Below, piece after piece: positions 43,338 through 51,986 of a stretch of DNA of 64,000 nt. Position 1 is the stretch's first letter, and every line of letters begins with the position of its first letter. Origin of the DNA: an uncultured Ruminiclostridium sp. (lineage in GTDB: Bacteria > Bacillota > Clostridia > Oscillospirales > Ruminococcaceae); NCBI GenBank assembly GCA_947627695.1, contig CANQXF010000013.1, positions 1-64,000 on the forward strand, in the 5' to 3' direction. The notes under the pieces were generated by a model, which was given only the letters and a program-made list of their open reading frames with translations, was not told the origin of the DNA and did not search any database. Position numbers and translations under genes: made by a program.

Positions 43338-44453
43338 TTATTTCAGCTCAAGCGAAATCAGCTTGCTTTTGTGTGTGCGCCACGACGAGTACAAAATTTT
43401 GTACTCTTGCAGCAGCCGTCCCGCATTGACATTCAGCTTCATACTAAGCGCGTTCGGCTGGATTTCCACGCCCAAAAACGCCACTAACTCCGTCGGCGTG
43501 CCTTGCCAAGTCGGGCAGTCGGGCGTGATTTTTTTCGAGATGATTTCAAGCAGCGGCTCGGGCGGTTCCTGCTACAAATCCGTCTCCGCGCGGTCGAGCT
43601 CCCAAGTCAAATTTTCCTGATTTCGCGTAAGGTAAAATTTTTGGTCTTGCTGATCTCTGCCCGAAATTTCAAGTATCGCCGTGTTTGCCGTGCGCTTTTC
43701 TTTATGCAAGACGAACGCACCGTCAGCCGCGCCGAGCAGACCGTTCGTTCCCGAAATCATGTCAAACTTGTCGTCAGCTTGCTGCTTTCGGGTATGGTGG
43801 ACGAGCATAAGGCAGATCCCGTAGGCTCCCGCAAATTGCTTTAGCCGAGCAATGATTTGATAGTCGCTTGCATAGCTGTACGTCTCCTTACTCTCATCGC
43901 GGACTTTTTGGAGCGTGTCGATAATGATCAACTTGGTGTCCTTGTATTCTTTTGTGAATTTACGGAGCTGGTTCTCCAAGCCGCCGTTGACGCTGTTTGC
44001 AACGGTGGAAAAGTGCAGATTGTCTGTGCTGTCTGTGCCGAACATACGGTAGAAGCGGCTTTGCAGGCGGGCGTAATCATCTTCGAGCGCGAGGTACAGC
44101 ACCGTCGCAGGCTTCACCTCAAAATTCCACATCGGCGTACCCGTGCTGACATGGTAGGCGAGCTGCGCCATAAGAAAGCTCTTGCCCACCTTCGGCGCGC
44201 CGACGAAAAGATACACGCCCGCATAAAGCAAGCCATCGATGATCGGCGGGTTTGTGGTGAAAACTCGGTCGTAAAGCTCAGGCATAGACATAGTTTTGAG
44301 ATAGTATGGGTCGAGTTCATTGAAAGGGTCATAAAATTCCGCTGAGAACTTGACTTCACCGTCTAAATCTGTTAAAATATTATTGTGCTTATTTGACTGC
44401 CCCGCGTCCGCACCAACGGACGAGTTCGGGGCAGTTATTTTTGTTTCTGTCAT
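43338..44453 (-). CDS. RepA-like hexameric-helicase ATPase, interrupted by an in-frame TAG
   Basis: The frame from ATG 44453 encodes 293 residues to a TAG at 43572-43574, but continues open in the same frame for 77 codons to TAA at 43338, with protein-like sequence (LLEIISKKITPDCPTWQGTP, ending LISLELK). The full product would be 371 residues, with TGG (Trp) the likely ancestral codon. RecA-fold: Walker A GAPKVGKS (85-92), LALEDD, Walker B IIIDTLQ, HHTRK. Replication/mobilisation helicase of the element. Its start overlaps the stop of a decayed upstream gene. Confidence 0.8.
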
Positions 44454-44770
44454 TAAATTTCTCCTTTCATTTGTCCTAAAATCGTGGTAATTTGGCTGAT
44501 TACGGTCAGCAAGTCGCTGTCCACGTTCTGACCGTTATCAATTCTTTTCAGTTCCTCAAAAACTTTTACAAGCTCGTCCCGCAGAGCCTTATACACCCTC
44601 GGATTTCCTTGCGCAATTACCTCGCGGTTCAGAAGTCTGTTTCATAATATAGGGCGCTCTTTTTCAGACTTGTCAGAGAGGAATAGCTCGCATAGCGAAG
44701 TGTTTCTCTCCGGCAAGTACACAAAGGGGTAGCCGGCTCCGCCAGCGTAGGTGAGCTGTAGGCTCCCCTG
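44453..44770 (-). pseudogene. Decayed gene upstream of repA
   Basis: One frame of protein-like sequence runs from about 44770 (LTYAGGAGYPFVYLPER) through a TGA at 44642-44644 to LNREVIAQGNPRVYKALRDE and ends in TAA overlapping the repA ATG (TAATG coupling). No start codon is present. Family unknown; probably a small accessory or control protein of the element. Confidence 0.6.
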
Positions 44771-44779
44771 TCAAAAAGA

Positions 44780-44813
44780 AAAGCAGGAAACCGTTTTTGT
44801 GATTTCCTGCTTT
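44780..44813. terminator. Hairpin upstream of the mobilisation genes
   Basis: AAAGCAGGAAA / TTTCCTGCTTT, 12-base loop, T-rich on both strands, between the XRE gene (minus, ends 44926) and the decayed gene. The rest of 44814-44925 shows nothing. Confidence 0.6.
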
Positions 44814-44925
44814 ACTATCGCTAGTGGGTATGCGATATTCAATTTTATAATGAAAGAATGTGTTCCGGTTGCAAAGCCGGAACATTATAAATAACGACTA
44901 TGACCACAGTTGTCCTGCTTATCAT

Positions 44926-45855
44926 TTAATGGATGTGTAGCTTCTCTTTGCATTTTTCTGCTTGAACAAGCGGGTATGCTATTTCCGACTCATAACCAGC
45001 TCTTTTTAAATCCTCGATAATCTCACACCATAAATTATAAGCTTCGGAATATAGCCCAAGTTCATCATAATAGGCAGCTTTCGACAATTTCGCATCCCTA
45101 AGTGTACCATCCAGCTTCAGAGCCTGATCCCAATGTTGAAACGCTTCCTCTGTGCGACCCAGCTTCCTGCAGGCATCACCACCGAAAACGAAAAGCATCG
45201 CTTCCTCAGGGAAGTGCTGTGCAGCTTGCAAAAACCAGTCATAAGCCGCCTGAGCATCATTATTATAAAGATATGCAGCAACTAACAATATCCATTCTTG
45301 TGAATTTGCTGTACCTGTTTCAATAGCATCCAGTTGTTCGCGTATTGTTTCGTCACCACGGCCAATTCTGCTAAGGAAGTATGCCTTTTGCCGACGAGCT
45401 TTCCAGAGCGTTATACTATCACTGAGACGACGTGCATATTCGATGCTCTCGTCAAATAGCGTCACGGCCCGGAGAATGCAATGAATAGCCATGTACTGGT
45501 GTAGAATGCCCTCCATGCGAAGATCATTCGGTGTTTCATTGCCGGAATGACGAAGCTTTTCAAACTCAGAAACAGCTGTAGCAAAATCATCTGGGTTCCG
45601 GCTTTCCGAGAACATGGCAGTTAACCGTTGCGCATAATTGTCATAGGCGGAAGGCCGCTGCCGAAAGAGATCGTCAACGGTTACGCCATAGAGTCGTGCC
45701 AATTCCGGAAGCAGCATGATGTCAGGCATCGTTTTACCGCACTCCCACCGAGAAACGGATTTTGCGCTTACACCCAGCCGTAGGGCCGCTTGCTCTTGCG
45801 TCAGCTTTTTGTCAGCACGCAAGCGGCGCAGGTTGTCTATAAAAATATGATTCAT
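44926..45855 (-). CDS. XRE-family transcriptional regulator with TPR-like C-terminus
   Basis: 309 residues. N-terminal Cro/CI-type helix-turn-helix (about 3-58; LTQEQAALRLGVSAKSVSRW), followed by about 240 residues of helical repeats with TPR-like spacing. Start at 45855, preceded by AAAGGAG; the frame extends 17 codons further without a ribosome site. May control the element or respond to a peptide (Rgg/PlcR-like layout), which is inference. No secreted peptide gene is evident beside it. Confidence 0.82.
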   Translation of the reverse strand: MNHIFIDNLRRLRADKKLTQEQAALRLGVSAKSVSRWECGKTMPDIMLLPELARLYGVTVDDLFRQRPSAYDNYAQRLTAMFSESRNPDDFATAVSEFEKLRHSGNETPNDLRMEGILHQYMAIHCILRAVTLFDESIEYARRLSDSITLWKARRQKAYFLSRIGRGDETIREQLDAIETGTANSQEWILLVAAYLYNNDAQAAYDWFLQAAQHFPEEAMLFVFGGDACRKLGRTEEAFQHWDQALKLDGTLRDAKLSKAAYYDELGLYSEAYNLWCEIIEDLKRAGYESEIAYPLVQAEKCKEKLHIH

Positions 45856-45897
45856 TGGCGTACTCCTTTGCAGACTTGTATTACAGAACTTGCATTT

Positions 45898-45926
45898 ATA
45901 ATACACCGGGCAAAGAGAAATGTCTA
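45898..45926 (-). promoter_or_regulatory. Sigma-A promoter of the XRE/TPR gene
   Basis: TAGACA, 17-bp spacer, TATTAT on the minus strand, 43 bases before the start. Upstream, 45927-46205 holds no recognisable gene. Confidence 0.6.
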
Positions 45927-46205
45927 CATCGAATTTGTTGAGAGAACTCTTAAAAAATGAGATATGCCATAGTTTTTACACTAATGGTAGCATATAGCTG
46001 TAAAACTTCCTATGTATTCAGATGATTTCTGTATGAAAGCCTCTCATTCTCCTTTCTGCCCTTGCTATACGGAATAGTGGGACGGCTGTCTGTATCTGTT
46101 TTGTTTATTGTGCTTCTCTATCGTACATGAGCATTTACTCCGCACCTGAAAGCCACCCGATTGCTGCCGCAGAAAAACAATTTGTTGAAGAAATAATTTT
46201 TTCAT

Positions 46206-46226
46206 TTTGTACTCAATTTATACTCA
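46206..46226 (+). repeat. Direct repeats near the guaA junction (possible integrase arm sites)
   Basis: TTTGTACTCA and TTTATACTCA follow each other 11 bases apart, about 60-80 bases from the guaA att core. Spacing and position suit arm-type sites of a tyrosine recombinase, though none is encoded here. Confidence 0.35.
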
Positions 46227-46239
46227 TAAAGATATATGT

Positions 46240-46278
46240 AACCCCGTAAAGTTGTATAAATAGCGGCTTTACGGGGTT
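46240..46278 (-). terminator. Hairpin after guaA
   Basis: AACCCCGTAAAG / CTTTACGGGGTT, 15-base loop, ending eight bases from the guaA stop. T-run is weak on the minus strand. Confidence 0.65.
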
Positions 46279-46285
46279 GTTCTTT

Positions 46286-46298
46286 CTATTCCCACTCA
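46286..46298 (-). other. guaA 3'-end attachment site (island right junction)
   Basis: The last codons of guaA (GAG TGG GAA TAG) contain the 11-base core TATTCCCACTC (plus strand 46287-46297), which is identical at 30932-30942 and near-identical at 22918-22928. guaA 3' ends are a known integration hotspot for genomic islands. Confidence 0.7.
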
Positions 46299-47827
46299 AT
46301 CGTCGCCGGCGGTTTACTGGTCACATCATACACGATCCTGTTGATATTCTTCACCTCATTAACTATCCTTACGCTTGCCGCTTCAAGAACTTCGTATGGT
46401 ATCCTTGCAAAATCCGCCGTCATAAAGTCGGTGGTGGTGACGCCCCGCAGGGCGAGGGTGTAATCATACGTTCTGTCGTCGCCCATAACGCCTACCGAGC
46501 GCATATTGGTCAGCACGGCGAAATATTGGTTTATACTGCGGTCAAGTCCTGCCTTGGCTATCTCCTCACGGAAAATGCAGTCGGCGTCCTGAAGAATTTT
46601 CAGCTTCTCTCTCGTTATTTCCCCGATTATTCTTATGGCAAGTCCCGGACCGGGGAAGGGCTGGCGCCACACAAGATAATCCGCAAGTCCAAGCTCTGTG
46701 CCCAGCTTTCTCACCTCGTCCTTGAACAGCAGGCGTAGCGGCTCGATTATCTCCTTGAAGTCCACGCAGTCGGGAAGTCCGCCTACGTTATGGTGGGATT
46801 TTATCACTGCCGCATCGCCCAGTCCGCTTTCGATAACGTCGGGATAGATAGTTCCCTGCACGAGGTAATCCACCTTGCCTATCTTCTTCGCCTCTTCCTC
46901 GAAAACACGGATAAATTCTTCGCCTATTGTCTTGCGCTTTGTTTCGGGGTCGGAAACGCCCTCTAACTTTCCTATAAATCGGTCGGAGGCGTCAACTCTC
47001 ACAAAGTTCACGTTCCAGTCCTTGAAAGCCGCCTCCACCTCGTCGCCCTCGTTTTTCCGCATAAAGCCGTGGTCAACGAAAACGCAGGTGAGCTGGTCGC
47101 CTACCGCCTTTGAAAGCAGGGCGCAGGCTACCGAGCTGTCAACTCCTCCCGAAAGGGCGAGCAGGACTTTGCCGCTGCCCACCTTTTCCCTTATCTGAGC
47201 GATAGCGGTCTTGGCGTAGTTTGCCATGGTCCAGTCGCCTTTGCAGTGGCAGATATTGTACAGGAAATTTCCCAGTATCTCAAAGCCCTGCTGAGTGTGA
47301 TTTACCTCAGGGTGGAACTGCACGCCGTACAGCTTTTTCTCATCGTTTACCAGTGCGGCAAAGGGGCATTTTGCGGTGCTTGCTATTGCAGCAAAGCCTT
47401 CGGGCGCTTTTTTTATGTAATCGTTATGGCTCATCCAGACAACGGTTTTTTCGTTTATCCCCTCAAACAGCGGATGAGAGGTGTTGACTTCGCACTCGGT
47501 CCTGCCGAACTCGGACAGGCTGTTGTCCTCGGCGCTTCCTATCTCACCGTCAAGGGCGTAGGTGAGGAACTGCGCCCCGTAGCATATCCCCAGAACGGGA
47601 ACGCCTATTTCCAGTATCTCCCTTGACATTCTGGGGGAGCTGTCAAGATAGACGCTGTTAGGTCCGCCTGTGAAGATAATGCCCTTGGGGTTTCTCCCCT
47701 TTATTTCCTCAACGGGAGTTTTGTAGGAGATGACCTCGCAGTAGATATTGTGTTCCCTCACACGGCGTGCTATAAGCTGGTTGTACTGCCCGCCGAAGTC
47801 AATGACAAGAATAAGCTCGTTGTCCAT
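46286..47827 (-). CDS. guaA: GMP synthase (glutamine-hydrolysing)
   Basis: 513 residues, full length. Converts XMP to GMP. Class I glutamine amidotransferase domain (about 1-190) with Cys in GICYGAQF and His in QFHPEV; ATP pyrophosphatase domain with [11 protein letters not shown]-terminal dimerisation domain ending PPATIEWE. Start at 47827 after AAAGGAAGG. Own promoter at 47865-47893, no purine riboswitch seen. The coding end is intact despite island insertion. Confidence 0.97.
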   Translation of the reverse strand: MDNELILVIDFGGQYNQLIARRVREHNIYCEVISYKTPVEEIKGRNPKGIIFTGGPNSVYLDSSPRMSREILEIGVPVLGICYGAQFLTYALDGEIGSAEDNSLSEFGRTECEVNTSHPLFEGINEKTVVWMSHNDYIKKAPEGFAAIASTAKCPFAALVNDEKKLYGVQFHPEVNHTQQGFEILGNFLYNICHCKGDWTMANYAKTAIAQIREKVGSGKVLLALSGGVDSSVACALLSKAVGDQLTCVFVDHGFMRKNEGDEVEAAFKDWNVNFVRVDASDRFIGKLEGVSDPETKRKTIGEEFIRVFEEEAKKIGKVDYLVQGTIYPDVIESGLGDAAVIKSHHNVGGLPDCVDFKEIIEPLRLLFKDEVRKLGTELGLADYLVWRQPFPGPGLAIRIIGEITREKLKILQDADCIFREEIAKAGLDRSINQYFAVLTNMRSVGVMGDDRTYDYTLALRGVTTTDFMTADFARIPYEVLEAASVRIVNEVKNINRIVYDVTSKPPATIEWE

Positions 47828-47864
47828 TTTGTGCCTTCCTTTCATTTGTTTGTCCTTATCCGAT

Positions 47865-47893
47865 AGTATAACATTTTTTCACTGTTTTGTAAA
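47865..47893 (-). promoter_or_regulatory. Sigma-A promoter of guaA
   Basis: TTTACA, 17-bp spacer, TATACT on the minus strand, 38 bases before the start. Confidence 0.75.
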
Positions 47894-47982
47894 TAGATAA
47901 AAGGGCTTACATATTGAAAAAAAGCTGATATTGTGGTATCATAAATTTGTAGATTTTGCTGACAGGAAAAGGATATGATCTT

Positions 47983-48618
47983 ATGACAGAAGCAATTTTC
48001 TTTGACGCTTTCGGAACGCTGTTCAGCTGGGGAAAGATCTCCTCCTCCGAGATAGTCAGCGCGCTTATAGCTGAGGAAAAACGCCCCTCGGCGGAGGAAT
48101 TCTCCGTATGGTGGAAGGGGTATTATCGGGGAAAAACGATACCCTACGCACCGTTTATAACGGAAAGGGAAATTTTCACAATGCGAATGAATGAGGTTTT
48201 CGCCTTTTACGGCATTGAGGGAGACCCCGCAGATGAAGTGAAGAAATTTTACGAAAGGGCGTACGTAAGGGACGCTTATCCCGACGTAAAGCCTGCTCTT
48301 GCCGCTTTGAAGAAAAAGTACAGAATTTATATCGCCTCAAACACGGACAACGACGTTTTGCAGGCGGTGATGAAACGAAACGGGATAACCGCGGACGGCG
48401 TTTTCACCTCGGAAGATTTGAAATGCTACAAGCCCGACAGACGCTTTTTTGAAAGCATTTTGCAGGGGGCGGAAGTTGACTGCGAAAAAGCGGTGTTCAT
48501 CGGCGACAGTATCAGAGATGACATTGAGGGCGCAAAGCAGGTGGGAATGAAAACCATACTTATCGACAGAACAGGAAAGGCGGGGTACGACAGGATACCC
48601 ACGGAGATAGAAGAATGA
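47983..48618 (+). CDS. HAD-superfamily hydrolase
   Basis: 211 residues. HAD motifs: FFDAFGTLF (nucleophile Asp; second Asp replaced by Ala-Phe as in haloacid dehalogenase-like members), IASNTDND, KPDRRFF and GDSIRDDIEGA. Probably a phosphatase or dehalogenase-like enzyme with unknown substrate. Start at 47983 after AAAGGA. Overlaps the next gene by four bases. Confidence 0.88.
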   Translation: MTEAIFFDAFGTLFSWGKISSSEIVSALIAEEKRPSAEEFSVWWKGYYRGKTIPYAPFITEREIFTMRMNEVFAFYGIEGDPADEVKKFYERAYVRDAYPDVKPALAALKKKYRIYIASNTDNDVLQAVMKRNGITADGVFTSEDLKCYKPDRRFFESILQGAEVDCEKAVFIGDSIRDDIEGAKQVGMKTILIDRTGKAGYDRIPTEIEE

Positions 48619-49487
48619 ACTGCACTTTATGTCCCAGAAAATGCGGGGTCGACCGCTGTAAGCAGGCGGGATTCTGCGGGGTGAGGAATGACGAAAGCAC
48701 CGTGAGAGCCGCAAAAGCAATGCTCCATTTCGGAGAAGAGCCGCCCATATCGGGAAAGAATGGCAGCGGCGCTGTTTTCTTTTCGGGCTGTACTATGAGG
48801 TGCGTTTTCTGCCAGAATTACAATATCAGCAGCGAGGCTTTCGGAAAGGAAATAACCGTTTCCCGCCTTGCGGAGATATTTCTCTCCTTGCAGGAGCAGG
48901 GAGCGCACAATATAAATTTAGTGACAGGCTCACATTTTGTCCCCCAGATAATAAAGGCGCTGGATATTGCAAAGCCTGACATTCCTGTGGTGTTCAACTG
49001 CGGTGGATATGAGAGCGTTGAAACGCTGAAAATGCTGGAGGGATATGTTGACGTGTATCTTCCCGACGTTAAGTATTTCAGCGACGAGAACGCTTTGCGG
49101 TACTCGAACGCAAAGGATTATTTCAAAACGGCTTTCGGGGCGGTTGAGGAAATGCTCCGCCAGACGGGAAAATACGTTATAGAGGACGGGCTGATGAAAA
49201 AAGGCGTCATCATACGGCACCTGATACTTCCTAACTGCTATAAGGACAGCATAAGGCTGATGAACGCCCTTGAGCCGTTTAAGGACGACGTGCTGATAAG
49301 TCTGATGAGCCAGTATGTGCCTATGGGCAGGGCGAAGGACTTTCCCGAAATAAACCGCCGACTTACCACCTTTGAGTACAAAAAGGTGCTGGCAGAATGC
49401 GAACGGCTGGGATTTGAGGGATTTACCCAGGAGCGTTCCTCCGCTACTGATGAGATGACGCCTGATTTTGATTTAAGCGGATTGTAA
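48615..49487 (+). CDS. Radical SAM protein, PflX/PflA-like
   Basis: 290 residues. Radical-SAM cluster CTMRCVFC (about 59-66) preceded by an extra four-cysteine N-terminal motif (CTLCPRKC...CKQAGFCG). The layout fits the uncharacterised PflX-type activase family (COG1313). The target protein is unknown; no glycyl-radical enzyme lies next to it. Translationally coupled to the HAD gene (ATGA). Confidence 0.88.
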   Translation: MNCTLCPRKCGVDRCKQAGFCGVRNDESTVRAAKAMLHFGEEPPISGKNGSGAVFFSGCTMRCVFCQNYNISSEAFGKEITVSRLAEIFLSLQEQGAHNINLVTGSHFVPQIIKALDIAKPDIPVVFNCGGYESVETLKMLEGYVDVYLPDVKYFSDENALRYSNAKDYFKTAFGAVEEMLRQTGKYVIEDGLMKKGVIIRHLILPNCYKDSIRLMNALEPFKDDVLISLMSQYVPMGRAKDFPEINRRLTTFEYKKVLAECERLGFEGFTQERSSATDEMTPDFDLSGL

Positions 49488-49503
49488 ACTTTTCACAAAA
49501 CTA

Positions 49504-49540
49504 TTGACTTTCAAATGCGAAATTGTTATAATTGTTACAA
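49504..49540 (+). promoter_or_regulatory. Rubrerythrin promoter with PerR-like box
   Basis: TTGACT (49504), 17-bp spacer, TATAAT (49527-49532). TTATAATTGTTACAA at 49526-49540 matches the PerR box TTATAATNATTATAA at 13 of 14 or so fixed positions less two changes and covers the -10, so peroxide-responsive repression is likely. Confidence 0.65.
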
Positions 49541-49590
49541 CGCCGTTGATATTGCGGCGGTAAAATTCAATTGAAAAGGAGATAAATTAT

Positions 49591-50133
49591 ATGAAAAAGT
49601 ACATATGCCCTATCTGCGGTTACGTTTACGAAGGAGAAGAGCCCCCCGAGAAGTGCCCTCAGTGCGGCTGCCCCGCTGAAAAGTTTGAGGAGATGAAGCA
49701 GGACGAGCTGGTATTTGCCGACGAACACAGAGTAGGCGTTGCTCAGGGCGTTGACGAGGAGATCCTGGAAGGTCTGAGAATGAACTTCAGCGGCGAATGC
49801 ACCGAAGTCGGCATGTACCTTGCAATGTCAAGAGTTGCGGACAGAGAGGGCTATCCCGAGGTTGCAGAGGCATACAAGAGGATAGCTTATGAAGAAGCTG
49901 AACACGCAGCTAAGTTTGCCGAGCTGCTGGGCGAGGTAGTTACTGACTCCACAAAGAAGAATCTTGAGCTGAGAGTTGCCGCAGAACACGGCGCTACCGC
50001 AGGCAAGATGGAGATAGCCAAGAAAGCTAAGGCTCTCGGGCTTGACGCTATCCACGACACCGTTCACGAAATGGCAAAGGACGAGGCAAGACACGGCAAA
50101 GCGTTCAATGGTCTGCTGAAGAGATATTTCTGA
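49591..50133 (+). CDS. rbr: Rubrerythrin with N-terminal rubredoxin domain
   Basis: 180 residues. Residues 1-38 form a rubredoxin-like iron site (CPICGY, CPQCGC); the rest is a di-iron four-helix bundle with ExxH pairs (EEAEHAA, DEARHG). This reversed order is typical of clostridial reverse rubrerythrins, which act as NADH-dependent peroxidases. AAAGGAG precedes the ATG. Confidence 0.94.
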   Translation: MKKYICPICGYVYEGEEPPEKCPQCGCPAEKFEEMKQDELVFADEHRVGVAQGVDEEILEGLRMNFSGECTEVGMYLAMSRVADREGYPEVAEAYKRIAYEEAEHAAKFAELLGEVVTDSTKKNLELRVAAEHGATAGKMEIAKKAKALGLDAIHDTVHEMAKDEARHGKAFNGLLKRYF

Positions 50134-50157
50134 GCGTAGGTCACAAATATAAAAAAT

Positions 50158-50187
50158 AAAAAAGCAGGCTGAAAAGTCTGCTTTTTT
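50158..50187 (+). terminator. Rubrerythrin terminator
   Basis: AAAAAAGCAG / CTGCTTTTTT with a 10-base loop, 25 bases past the stop; T-rich on both sides. Confidence 0.85.
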
Positions 50188-50225
50188 GTTTATAATAGTT
50201 GGGAGCATAATGGGATAAGAGGATT

Positions 50226-50702
50226 TTATTGCCTGCTCAATTCAATCCAGAGCAAAGAATTATCACTTGAATATACAAATTCCGCCTTTACATTTTTATC
50301 GTTATCAACATAAACAAGCTCTCTTAATTGTTGCTCTCTATCATAATCTTTGTCTTGATAGTTCTCCCCTAATATCCTTTTTACATCTTCCGTTACTTCA
50401 GGATTTTCTCCGTTGACTTTTATATCAATATAATTTTCATCAAATCTTGCAAACAGGTAGGTGACTTCTTCGCTATCGTTTGTGTCAATAATAATTTCCT
50501 CGAATTTGTATTTATAATTTCCGGAGTATCTTTCGCTTTGCGTATAGGAAGTCAAAATATCATCATCTATTTTGTTACCCACAGACATACCGTTAAGATA
50601 TATTGCTGATAAATCTGTTGTTTTTAACGGTTTACTGCATCCTGCCATAAACATAAGAGGCACTAATAATAAAACGCTGAACTTGAAACAACCTTTTCCC
50701 AT
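50226..50702 (-). CDS. Hypothetical lipoprotein
   Basis: 158 residues. N-terminal signal peptide with lipobox FMAGC (Cys22), so it should be lipidated and outward-facing; Lgt is encoded at 53691. The mature part is acidic, beta-rich and of unknown family. AAAAGGA upstream. Confidence 0.8.
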   Translation of the reverse strand: MGKGCFKFSVLLLVPLMFMAGCSKPLKTTDLSAIYLNGMSVGNKIDDDILTSYTQSERYSGNYKYKFEEIIIDTNDSEEVTYLFARFDENYIDIKVNGENPEVTEDVKRILGENYQDKDYDREQQLRELVYVDNDKNVKAEFVYSSDNSLLWIELSRQ

Positions 50703-50773
50703 AATGTATGTTCCTTTTCAAATTTCTTATTCAAGCTCCCGATTTTTTCGTTTTTCAATCAGCTTTTATGTAC

Positions 50774-51244
50774 TCAGGCATTCTCCCCGCCTGCCGCCTG
50801 TCTTTTCACATTCTGTGACTTCCCAAGTCCTAAAACAAGGATAAAGATGGGATTAAAAAAGATAAGTCCCAGAGCGAAAAGGGCACCGTGTCCGAAAGCG
50901 TGAGACAGCTTGAAGAAATACACCACGTTCATCACTGCGCTCAGCAGGGCGCAGACCAGAACTCCCACCGTGAAGGGCATTGCGTACTGAGGGTAAAGCG
51001 GGCTGAGGAGGACAAGCGCCGAACCCGCAAAGGTGAACAGCATCATAATCCAGAACGCCCCGCCGCCCCACGCCGTTTTATAGGCGGTGTACTGGCTGAG
51101 TATGGGGACAAGGCTTTTCCAGCCCTTCTGACCTGACTTTTCAAAGATACGCCAGTGGGCTATCACCTGCAAAAGAGTCCATACTGCGGTCGCTATGCCG
51201 TAAATCAGAGTAAATTGCGTTATGTGTTCAAGTATCTCAGGCAT
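50774..51244 (-). CDS. DUF5684-type small membrane protein
   Basis: 156 residues with about four membrane helices. The pattern RIFEKSGQKGWKSLVPILSQY followed by TAWGGG is typical of the DUF5684 family, often near signal peptidases. Function unknown. Confidence 0.7.
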   Translation of the reverse strand: MPEILEHITQFTLIYGIATAVWTLLQVIAHWRIFEKSGQKGWKSLVPILSQYTAYKTAWGGGAFWIMMLFTFAGSALVLLSPLYPQYAMPFTVGVLVCALLSAVMNVVYFFKLSHAFGHGALFALGLIFFNPIFILVLGLGKSQNVKRQAAGGENA

Positions 51245-51324
51245 AATTTTTTCCTCCGTAATGCTTTTTTCAGTATATCACAAATTCCGACAAAATACAA
51301 TACCGCCAAAAAATCAAAAAAAGA

Positions 51325-51352
51325 GTTACCTTTCAAGGCGGCTTGCTGTCTT
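51325..51352 (+). promoter_or_regulatory. Possible ECF-type promoter of the second sigma gene
   Basis: GTTACCT, 15-base spacer, TGTCTT, resembling the TGTAACCT-N15-CGTNTT promoters at 17188 and 17365. 60 bases before the start. Confidence 0.35.
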
Positions 51353-51411
51353 TATTATCAGAGGGAAAAAATCCTCTTTAACGCCGACGTAAAATGATAA
51401 AGGAAAAATAT

Positions 51412-51972
51412 ATGGAAGATAAGGAGATAATCGAGCTGTTTTTCAGGCGCTCGGAAAAAGCCATAAAAGAAACGGCGCGCAAATACGGCGCATATCTTTC
51501 ACGGCTCGCTTACGGGATACTGTACAGCCGTGAGGACGCCGAAGAATGCGTCAACGATACCTATATGAAGGCATGGGACAACATACCTCCCGCCTGTCCG
51601 AAATACCTGTCCGCATTTCTGGGAAAGATAACGCGAAACATCGCCCTGAACAGGTACGATATGCTTAAAGCCGCAAAGCGGGGCGGCGGGCAGGTGCCGC
51701 TGACATTGGACGAACTGGCGGAATGTATACCCGACAGCAGCGACGTTCAAAGGCAGGTGGAGTCACAGGAGCTTACATCGCTGCTTGACCGCTTTCTGGG
51801 AAAGTTATCTCCCGCAAACAGAAACGTCTTTATGAAAAGATACTGGTATTTTCTTTCCATAGAGGAGATAGCGGAGGAAACGGGAAGCTCGTCGGACAAG
51901 GTGAAAATGCGCCTTTTCAGAACGAGAAAAAAACTGAAGGAATTTCTCCTGAAAAACGGAGTTGAGGTGTGA
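51412..51972 (+). CDS. ECF-family RNA polymerase sigma factor (second)
   Basis: 186 residues. Region 2 with SREDAEECVNDTYMKAW, region 4 with LSIEEIAEETGSSSDKVKMR. Start taken at ATG 51412 after AAAGGA, six codons into the open frame. It precedes a membrane protein gene with 14 bases between, the same layout as the pair at 17420. Confidence 0.92.
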   Translation: MEDKEIIELFFRRSEKAIKETARKYGAYLSRLAYGILYSREDAEECVNDTYMKAWDNIPPACPKYLSAFLGKITRNIALNRYDMLKAAKRGGGQVPLTLDELAECIPDSSDVQRQVESQELTSLLDRFLGKLSPANRNVFMKRYWYFLSIEEIAEETGSSSDKVKMRLFRTRKKLKEFLLKNGVEV

Positions 51973-51986
51973 GAAAGGAAACGCTT

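Noticed and set aside
44673-44885. 70-residue minus-strand frame (MFRLCNRN...)
   Set aside because: It crosses a terminator-like hairpin and is out of frame with the coding-like remnant at 44453-44770.
45927-46205. Small basic 46-codon frame on the minus strand between the XRE gene and guaA
   Set aside because: No ribosome site, unremarkable composition and no homology that I recognise; likely chance.
46299-47960. Purine riboswitch before guaA
   Set aside because: The leader from the promoter to the start is only about 30 bases, too short for one.
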